Shown: positions 58,261-64,000 of the stretch, in pieces
How the letters are laid out: every line of letters starts with the position of its first letter
Numbering within the stretch: position 1 is the stretch's first letter
NCBI GenBank assembly: GCA_015061685.1
Contig: SUWD01000002.1
Location: 1-64,000, forward strand
Direction of reading: 5' to 3'
Origin: Lentisphaerota bacterium
Lineage (GTDB): Bacteria > Verrucomicrobiota > Lentisphaeria > Victivallales > Victivallaceae
DNA: 64,000 bases
The notes under the pieces: generated by a model
What the model saw: the letters and a program-made list of their open reading frames with translations, nothing else
What the model was told of the DNA's origin: nothing
Database searches by the model: none
Position numbers and translations under genes: made by a program

Positions 58261-60126
58261 ATGAATCAGACAGCAAAATTGGCATGGAGAGAAAGCGACA
58301 CTCCTGAAGAAATCGCAGCAGCACTCCGTTTATTGGAAGAAGAATACCCCATCTCCGAAGGGGGCAGGGGACTGAAGTTGAAATTCAGGAAATTGAATGA
58401 CGCTGAAAACGTTTCCCGGGTGGTTCGCAACCGGGGAGAGGTCACCATAGAATATTCCACTTTATCCGGAGCATTGCGTGGAGTTGGTTCCGCACTTGCA
58501 AAAATAGACGGAGAAGAACGCACCTCTTTCAGTAAACTTGGAATCATGCTTGACGTTTCCAGAAATATGGTCATGCGGGTCGAACACTTCAAAAAGTGGC
58601 TTCGCAGATTGTCTTTGTGCGGGTGTAATGAAGTGCTTATTTACAGCGAAGACACCTACGAATTGGAAGACGAACCGTTTTTCGGTGCATACCGGGCCCC
58701 ATACACCATTGATGAATTGAAAGAAATGGATGATTATGCCGATGCTCTCGGAGTTGAATTGGTCGGATGCATCCAGACTCTCGGCCATATGGAGCAACTT
58801 CTCCAGCATCGCTATTACAGCTCAATAACCGATTCAGAAAGAATCATGCTGGTTGATGAACCGGAGACGGAAAAACTCATCCGCAAGATGATTTCATTCT
58901 GGTCGTCAGCCTTGCGAAGCCGCCGTATCCACGTCGGCATGGATGAGGCTCACGGTCTGGGCAGAGGAAAACATCAGACTCTGCATGGTGCGGAAAATGA
59001 ATCCGCATTGATGACCCGGCATTTAAAACTTGTTTCCGGGATCTGCAAAGAAAACGGTCTGTCTCCGATGATATGGTCAGATATGTTTTTCCGCATGACC
59101 AATCCCGGACATGAGTACTATGACTATACGTCTCCATTTCCTGCCGGATTAAAGAAAGAAATCGATCCGGATACGCAGTTGGTCTATTGGGATTACTATC
59201 ATACGCAGGCATCTGATTACCGCAAAATGATTGCCCGGCACCGGGAATTGGGCAGGGAGCCGGTCGTCGGTTCCGGGATTTGGACTTGGACGAGATTGTG
59301 GTATGACCACCGGACAACAATGGAAACTGCGTTGCCGTGTATTGATGTCTGCCGGCAGGAAAAAATTTCCGAATTGTTTTTTACCATGTGGGGAGATGAC
59401 GGAGCTTACTGCAATTATGATTCCAGTCTGGCAGGTATTGTACGTTGTGCAGATCTGGCATATGGCGATCGGGACGAGAATGACAGTGCTGACCGTTTTG
59501 AGGCAATTTGTCACGGAGATTACGGAGCAGTTATTGCCGCTGGCGAGATCCACGCAAAAATCAAAGATGATTTTGAAGTACTTTCTCCAATGCTGATGTG
59601 GGACGATCCGTTATTGGGGAAATATTTTGACAGCTGCAAAAGAGCCGATCCGGAATTTGACCTCGCTTATCTGGATGAGCTGGATGATATTCTCTGCCGG
59701 ATCATGCCGGCTGCCGAGAACCGGAATGCCGGAGATATCGGCTATGCCGTCGATCTGATAAAATTTCTGATGAAAAAACTTGAATTGCGTGGTGCTTTGG
59801 AAGCTGCCTACGATCTGGGGGATCGTCTGGCATTGCGGGAATTGGTCACGACAACGATCCCGGCTGCCATTGCCGCATTGGTTGAGGTGGATGCCGGATT
59901 CCGCCGCAACTGGCTGCAGTGTGCCAAAGCTCACGGCTTGGAGCGTATCCAGATACGTAACGCCGGACAATTGGCCCGTCTGGAAGAACTCGCCGTCAGA
60001 ATCAGAGAGTATCTGGATGGTACGATCGAAAGGATTGAGGAACTTGACGAGCGTTTACCTCACTCCGTTGTGCCAGAGAAAATGAATCGTTACAAGGAAG
60101 TTTCTGGTGGATCATGGATAAACTGA
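58261..60126 (+). CDS. Glycoside hydrolase family 20-like beta-N-acetylhexosaminidase
   Basis: A 621-residue GH20-type enzyme. The TIM barrel starts near residue 93 (LGIMLDVSRNMVMRVEHFKKW); HVGMDEAHGLG holds the catalytic pair D228-E229, and WSDMFF, YWDYYH and GSGIWTWTRLWYD line the active site. The N-terminal 90 residues are the usual alpha/beta domain. No signal peptide, so it acts in the cytoplasm on imported or recycled N-acetylhexosaminides. The last 170 residues are helical. AAAGGA precedes this ATG; a GTG nine codons upstream is less likely. It overlaps the next gene by 13 bases. Confidence 0.86.
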   Translation: MNQTAKLAWRESDTPEEIAAALRLLEEEYPISEGGRGLKLKFRKLNDAENVSRVVRNRGEVTIEYSTLSGALRGVGSALAKIDGEERTSFSKLGIMLDVSRNMVMRVEHFKKWLRRLSLCGCNEVLIYSEDTYELEDEPFFGAYRAPYTIDELKEMDDYADALGVELVGCIQTLGHMEQLLQHRYYSSITDSERIMLVDEPETEKLIRKMISFWSSALRSRRIHVGMDEAHGLGRGKHQTLHGAENESALMTRHLKLVSGICKENGLSPMIWSDMFFRMTNPGHEYYDYTSPFPAGLKKEIDPDTQLVYWDYYHTQASDYRKMIARHRELGREPVVGSGIWTWTRLWYDHRTTMETALPCIDVCRQEKISELFFTMWGDDGAYCNYDSSLAGIVRCADLAYGDRDENDSADRFEAICHGDYGAVIAAGEIHAKIKDDFEVLSPMLMWDDPLLGKYFDSCKRADPEFDLAYLDELDDILCRIMPAAENRNAGDIGYAVDLIKFLMKKLELRGALEAAYDLGDRLALRELVTTTIPAAIAALVEVDAGFRRNWLQCAKAHGLERIQIRNAGQLARLEELAVRIREYLDGTIERIEELDERLPHSVVPEKMNRYKEVSGGSWIN

Positions 60127-61265
60127 ATCAACTTTTTCAGCAGGCGGAAACGTTTTTTCAAAATGTTCCCGGTGAAGAAATCATTTTTGCCGATAATTTA
60201 ATTGATGCTTTGCGGTCGTATCATTCGGATAAAACATTGATATTCTCCGGTACTCATTACGCAGATGAATTGAAAAAGGCCGGTTTTTCAGTATGGTGCG
60301 GAGTGGAAGCTGAGCCATGTACTCAAACCGTTGAGAAAATGGTACAGGTTTTGCGTTCTTCAGTTCCGGAAACGGTCATTGCCGTCGGAGGCGGCAGTGT
60401 ACTTGATGCGGCAAAAGCAGCTTTACTGATGGTTGAAACCGGTTGGTCTTTGGATGAGCTTTTCGGAGTCAATAAATGGAGCAGTGCCAATCCCGGAAAA
60501 GTATTGCGGCGTTTGATCGCTGTCCCGACGACCAGCGGAACAGGATCTGAAGCGACACCTTATTCCAATATTGTAGTCAAAGATGCCGGAGTTAAGCGTT
60601 TGATCGTTGAAAATCAAAGCGTCCCCGCAAAAGCGATCATGATCCCGCAATTGACCTCGTCGATGCCTTGGAATTTGACCAGAGCGACCGGGTGTGATGC
60701 ATTGGCTCATCTGATCGAAGGATTTTTGAATGTTGGAGCAGACAACAATCATCCGTTAGCGAACCTGTGGGCAAAGTGCGGTATTGAATTGATTGCCGCT
60801 GCATTGCCGGGAGCCTTGCAGAAAGATGACCTTTGCCGCAAGGCAATGGCGTACGCTTCTTTGCTCGGCGGTATGACCATCCGTTTCAAATCGACCGGTT
60901 TGCCTCACTTATGCAGTTTCTCCTGGTTCGGCAGGATCGCACACGGGGATGCTGTGGCAATCTTATTGCCGGAGTGTTGGAGATACTATCTGGCAAATCC
61001 GGCAGTAAGAACCAGAACGATGGAATTGAATGAGGTTTTCAAGGGAACTTCCCCCGAAGAAGTTATCTCTTCCTACGAAGCATTTCTCGATCTTGTCGGT
61101 ATGCCCGGTGGATTATCGGCATGGGACGGAATAGATGCGGCCCTTATTGAAAAAACGGCCAAAAGCGGAAGTCAGAATAAAATGAAACTGGAATTGGCTC
61201 CGCAGCCGGTGCCGCTGGAAGAAAGCTATGATATACTGAAAGCAATTTTGAAATTAAGTTTATAA
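60114..61265 (+). CDS. Iron-containing alcohol dehydrogenase
   Basis: A 383-residue group III dehydrogenase. IAVGGGSVLDAAKAA is the NAD loop and VPTTSGTGSEATPYS the nucleotide-side block. Metal ligands are expected from ATGCDALAHLIEGFL (D, H) and the later HLCSFSWFGRIAHGDAVAILLPE, with two histidines. Substrates range from small alcohols to lactaldehyde and hydroxyacids, and cannot be fixed here. The 13-base overlap with the GH20 gene ties it to carbohydrate processing. Confidence 0.88.
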   Translation: MDKLNQLFQQAETFFQNVPGEEIIFADNLIDALRSYHSDKTLIFSGTHYADELKKAGFSVWCGVEAEPCTQTVEKMVQVLRSSVPETVIAVGGGSVLDAAKAALLMVETGWSLDELFGVNKWSSANPGKVLRRLIAVPTTSGTGSEATPYSNIVVKDAGVKRLIVENQSVPAKAIMIPQLTSSMPWNLTRATGCDALAHLIEGFLNVGADNNHPLANLWAKCGIELIAAALPGALQKDDLCRKAMAYASLLGGMTIRFKSTGLPHLCSFSWFGRIAHGDAVAILLPECWRYYLANPAVRTRTMELNEVFKGTSPEEVISSYEAFLDLVGMPGGLSAWDGIDAALIEKTAKSGSQNKMKLELAPQPVPLEESYDILKAILKLSL

Positions 61266-61288
61266 TGGTCAAAAAAGGAGAATAAAAA

Positions 61289-61582
61289 ATGATTTATGTG
61301 ATCGCACGGATGGAACTTAATGAGGGGTGTAAAGATGCCATGCTCGCTGTTTTAGAGAAAACAGTGCCGCTGGTTCTCTCTGAGGAAGGTTGTATCATGT
61401 ACACCCCCTGTCTGGATGTGGAAGAAGATAAAAGCGAAAAATTCCTCACCATTGTGGAAGCATGGAAAGACCGGGACGTGCATCGGGCTCACCTTGCTGC
61501 TCCGCACATGGCTGAATTCCGCGAAGCAGTGAAAGATTTACGAAAAGGCTGTCAGGTTGAGATCATCGCTCCGGCACTGTAA
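61289..61582 (+). CDS. Antibiotic biosynthesis monooxygenase (ABM/YgiN-like) domain protein
   Basis: A 97-residue ferredoxin-like fold protein. The form VIARMELNEGCKDAMLAVL, EEGCIMYTPCLD and WKDRDVHRAHLAAPHMAEF is that of the ABM/YgiN family, whose members oxidise quinols or act without cofactor on aromatic polyketides, and others are simple dimeric proteins of unknown role. AAAGGAG precedes the ATG. Part of the GT4-GH20 operon. Confidence 0.85.
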   Translation: MIYVIARMELNEGCKDAMLAVLEKTVPLVLSEEGCIMYTPCLDVEEDKSEKFLTIVEAWKDRDVHRAHLAAPHMAEFREAVKDLRKGCQVEIIAPAL

Positions 61583-61605
61583 CAAATTGAATACGGAGCA
61601 ATGGT

Positions 61606-62436
61606 ATGAAATCAGGGATCGAGGTTGATATAAGCAAGTGCATTCATTGTGCTTCATGTGTCAAAGATTGCATGGTCAAGGCTTTGAAATTCAATCAGGA
61701 CACCGGATTTCCGGAGATGGTTGCAGACGGAGTAAAGCTTTGTATCAATTGTCAACATTGTCTGGCGGTTTGCCCCGCAGGAGCATTGTCTGTCAATGGA
61801 GTTTCTGCCGGAAATTGTCATCCGGTTGGAGCTTTGCCGGACAAAGAAGCATTTTTGAATCTTATCCGGCAACGCAGAAGTGTACGGCGTTTCAAAAAAG
61901 AGCCGTTAAATCGTGAAACTCTTGATATTCTGAAAAATGTTCTGCATTGGACTCCGACCGGATGCAACGATCACCGGCTGCAATTTTTTATTGCCGGTAA
62001 GGAGGAGATCGCCGAATTCCGCAAAGTCAGCGACCGCTGGCTGCGTTTTCTCATAAAAAGCGGATTGATGAGTTTGCTGGTTCCGCGTTACCGGCGGTAT
62101 TTTGATTATATTCTTTCCGGAGCTGACATCATTTACCGGGAAGCTCCGCATCTTATCGTTGTAATGGCTCCGGCGAAATCCCCATGCTGTAAAACAGATC
62201 AGGTCATTGCTCTTACTCAATTTGACCTTATGGCTCAAACTCTTGGTGCAAGCACCTGTTGGTGCGGCTTTGCTGAATATGCCTTTCGCCTGATACCGCA
62301 GCTTCGTAAAATGATCAGCTGCCCCCGCGGATACCGGATCGGCGGAGTAATGCTTTTCGGTAAGCCGGCAGTGAAATATTTTAGGGCAACGCAACCACCG
62401 GAATTCATTGTCAGGGAAAATATTGTTGGCAAATAA
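61606..62436 (+). CDS. Ferredoxin-nitroreductase fusion protein
   Basis: A 276-residue protein with an N-terminal two-[4Fe-4S] ferredoxin domain (CIHCASCVKDCMVKAL and CINCQHCLAVCPAGAL) followed by a nitroreductase domain (IRQRRSVRRFKKEPL, PTGCNDHRLQFF, GGVMLFGKP). Such fusions pass electrons from a ferredoxin source to FMN to reduce nitro or enone compounds. Common in anaerobes. Last gene of the run, followed by a strong terminator. Confidence 0.9.
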   Translation: MKSGIEVDISKCIHCASCVKDCMVKALKFNQDTGFPEMVADGVKLCINCQHCLAVCPAGALSVNGVSAGNCHPVGALPDKEAFLNLIRQRRSVRRFKKEPLNRETLDILKNVLHWTPTGCNDHRLQFFIAGKEEIAEFRKVSDRWLRFLIKSGLMSLLVPRYRRYFDYILSGADIIYREAPHLIVVMAPAKSPCCKTDQVIALTQFDLMAQTLGASTCWCGFAEYAFRLIPQLRKMISCPRGYRIGGVMLFGKPAVKYFRATQPPEFIVRENIVGK

Positions 62437-62441
62437 TTTTG

Positions 62442-62490
62442 CAAAAATCCGCATTGTTGGATGTACTATTTCCGACGGTGCGGATTTTTG
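62442..62490. terminator. Intrinsic terminator of the GT4-GH20 operon
   Basis: CAAAAATCCGCA pairs with TGCGGATTTTTG around a 25-base loop; the T-run is part of the stem. Confidence 0.82.
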
Positions 62491-62525
62491 TAGTGCAAGC
62501 ATGTTGAATTTCTGCTTATAATGCC

Positions 62526-62554
62526 TTGAAAAAAAGTGCTTTCCAATATATATT
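62526..62554 (+). promoter_or_regulatory. Promoter of the pyrF-der operon
   Basis: TTGAAA, 17 bases, TATATT, 53 bases before pyrF. Confidence 0.68.
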
Positions 62555-62607
62555 ATCCCCTGACAGATGAATTGGAATCATTAAAATAAGCAAACAGGAG
62601 AAAAAAT

Positions 62608-63420
62608 ATGACTTTTATGGAAAAACTTTCTGCAGCCATGCAGAAAAATAATTCGTTGGTTTGTGTCGGTCTGGATCCTGCAATCGGTAAACTTCCGGAG
62701 TGTATCCGCAACCGTCCGGATGCAATTTATGAATTCAACTGCCGTATCGTTGATGCCACCAAAGATTTGGTTTGTGCCTACAAGCCGCAGGCAGCTTATT
62801 ATGCCGGTCAGGATTGCGATGAAGCTCTGAAAGAAAGTATTCTCTACATCAAAAAAACCGCTCCGGAAGTGCCGGTCATTCTCGACGTCAAACGCGGGGA
62901 TATCGGTTCAACTGCGGAATATTATGCAAAAGAGGCCTTTGAGAGATATCAGGCCGATGCGGTCACCGTCAATCCTTACATGGGGTTTGACGCAGTGAAA
63001 CCTTTCCTTGACTATGAGGACAAAGGTGTTATCATCCTTTGCCGCACCTCAAACAAGTTTTCCGGAGACCTGCAGAATCTTGTCGCTGACGGCAGACCTC
63101 TGTATGAACATGTGGCATTGCTGGTAAAAGATAAATGGAATACCGCAAAAAATGCCGCTCTCGTCGTTGGTGCAACCTATCCTGAAGAGTTGAAAGCCCT
63201 CCGGGAATTGTGTCCGGATATGCCTTTCCTCGTCCCCGGAGTCGGAGCCCAGGGCGGTGATGTGGAAAAAGTTGTCAAATTCGGTTGTACTGCCGATAAA
63301 TGCGGAATCATTGTCAACTCCTCCCGCGGAATTATTTATGCCTCCAAAGGAGAAGATTATGCAGAAGCCGCCGGAAAAGCGGCATTGGAACTGCGTGATC
63401 AGATCAATTCATACCGGTGA
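62608..63420 (+). CDS. pyrF: Orotidine 5'-phosphate decarboxylase, type 2
   Basis: A 270-residue OMP decarboxylase, last step of UMP synthesis. VCVGLDPAIGKLP starts the type 2 (longer) form, EFNCRIVDATKDLVCAYKPQAAYY follows in blocks, and VILDVKRGDIGSTAEYYA has the catalytic D-K-D set. GVGAQGGDVEKVV and NSSRGIIYAS close the phosphate site. AGGAGAAAAAAT precedes the ATG. der begins 6 bases after the stop. Confidence 0.96.
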   Translation: MTFMEKLSAAMQKNNSLVCVGLDPAIGKLPECIRNRPDAIYEFNCRIVDATKDLVCAYKPQAAYYAGQDCDEALKESILYIKKTAPEVPVILDVKRGDIGSTAEYYAKEAFERYQADAVTVNPYMGFDAVKPFLDYEDKGVIILCRTSNKFSGDLQNLVADGRPLYEHVALLVKDKWNTAKNAALVVGATYPEELKALRELCPDMPFLVPGVGAQGGDVEKVVKFGCTADKCGIIVNSSRGIIYASKGEDYAEAAGKAALELRDQINSYR

Positions 63421-63426
63421 GCATTT

Positions 63427-64000
63427 ATGAACGAAGTTGCAGAAAATACGACACTTCCTGTGATTGCCATCGTCGGCAGACCGAATGTCGGAAAATCCAG
63501 CTTGTTCAATGCCGTAGTCGGGCGTAAGCTCGCCATCGTGCATGAAATGAGCGGAGTTACCCGGGACAGAGTTTCTGCCGATGTACGTTGGCAGGGACAG
63601 ATGTTTACGCTGGTCGATACCGGCGGATTGAATACCCTTGACAACATGGAAAAAAATGTTGACTTCTGGGACGCCGGTATTACTGAACAGGCTCAATGTG
63701 CCATGGAAAATGCCGATGTATTGATCATGGTTTGCGACAGTCAGAGCGGTTTGACGCCATTGGATCAGGATGTTGCCCGCCGCATAAGACAGTTGAACAA
63801 GCCGGTTTTTCTTGCTGCGAACAAGTGTGATAATGATGAGTGGAAAGATCACGCTTCTGAATTTTCTCAACTTGGATTCGGCAATATCTATCCGACTTGC
63901 TGTACCCATAAAGGCGGAGTCAATGCTTTGATCGATGCTGCTCTGAAAAAATGTCGCAGGGTGTCGATCGCTCAGGCAACCAGAAAAAACGGGTTGAATA
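63427..64000 (+). CDS. der: GTPase Der (EngA), 3' part beyond the window
   Basis: The first 191 residues of Der, a double GTPase for 50S ribosome assembly. The first G domain is visible: GRPNVGKSSLFNAVVG (P-loop), SGVTRDRVSADV (switch I threonine), LVDTGGL (DxxG) and AANKCDND (NKxD). The second G domain and KH-like domain lie beyond position 64000. It starts with the ATG that gives MNEVAENTTLPVIAIVG, directly after pyrF. Confidence 0.95.
   Translation, partial: MNEVAENTTLPVIAIVGRPNVGKSSLFNAVVGRKLAIVHEMSGVTRDRVSADVRWQGQMFTLVDTGGLNTLDNMEKNVDFWDAGITEQAQCAMENADVLIMVCDSQSGLTPLDQDVARRIRQLNKPVFLAANKCDNDEWKDHASEFSQLGFGNIYPTCCTHKGGVNALIDAALKKCRRVSIAQATRKNGLN

Noticed and set aside
1..64000. CRISPR arrays, tRNA or rRNA genes, insertion sequences, prophage
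   Set aside because: No short direct-repeat arrays with unique spacers, cloverleaf genes, transposase or phage structural genes were seen on either strand.

Overview
This window reads as chromosome from a Gram-negative member of the Planctomycetota-Verrucomicrobiota-Chlamydiota group, most likely Lentisphaerota (Victivallales-like, gut type). The basis is indirect: a planctomycete/lentisphaere-style pseudopilin signature (NLKQ...Y..D followed by YADGHV), a WaaG-like LPS glycosyltransferase, membrane sulfatase-fold enzymes of the EptA and YejM types, Gfo/Idh/MocA plus sugar-isomerase pairs, a GH20 glycosidase and a BspA-type leucine-rich-repeat giant. No rRNA, tRNA, CRISPR array, insertion sequence or phage gene was seen. 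Genes are tightly packed. Most operon heads have a promoter of one type, TTGaaa-N17-TATATT, and many operons end in clear intrinsic terminators.

Layout. 1-4050 (minus): an envelope gene cluster with a tyrosine/dual-specificity phosphatase lipoprotein between two paralogous secreted repeat proteins, plus a polytopic membrane protein and unknown proteins. 4277-6435: a two-gene radical-SAM operon. 6524-16763: mixed metabolism: an M20 amidohydrolase, an ornithine cyclodeaminase-family enzyme, an SGNH esterase, a rhodanese/YkgJ pair, a flavodoxin-like reductase, a phosphoethanolamine-transferase-like operon, a Gfo/Idh oxidoreductase with a TIM-barrel isomerase, and a flavin reductase. 16768-18303: a secreted protein with an internal pseudopilin-like signature. 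18413-25111: a 2232-residue protein with zinc ribbon, TPR, TIR, coiled coil, one membrane helix and about 1650 residues of BspA leucine-rich repeats. Its order is the reverse of a Toll receptor, with the sensor predicted outside and TIR inside.

25181-34564 is mostly housekeeping: DEAD-box helicase, CPA2 antiporter, nadD-rsfS, yicC-cysE-yggS-panE. 34720-38419 groups a D-mannonate oxidoreductase-type SDR, 6-phosphogluconate dehydrogenase and a LarA-family nickel racemase/epimerase homologue. Together they could take hexuronates to pentose phosphate through mannonate and gluconate. 38529-45390 holds a lactate-permease family carrier, a large sodium/solute symporter and polyphosphate kinase. 45506-47994 has aroE, a prepilin peptidase and a dCMP deaminase-family gene. 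A fully nested 121-nt hairpin element lies in the only gap above 300 bases.

48007-52199 is a LysR regulator diverging from a class I hydratase (two subunits), AtuA and DUF4387 operon, with overlapping divergent promoters. 52372-54225 is a YejM-like sulfatase-fold membrane protein. 54422-56897 is the queF-argJ-purQ operon. 57066-62436 is a five-gene operon (GT4, GH20, iron alcohol dehydrogenase, ABM monooxygenase, ferredoxin-nitroreductase). The window ends with pyrF and the start of der.

The strongest candidates for something new are the inverted Toll-like TIR/LRR protein, the nested hairpin element and the mannonate-gluconate route. All assignments rest on reading motifs by eye; no database search was run.
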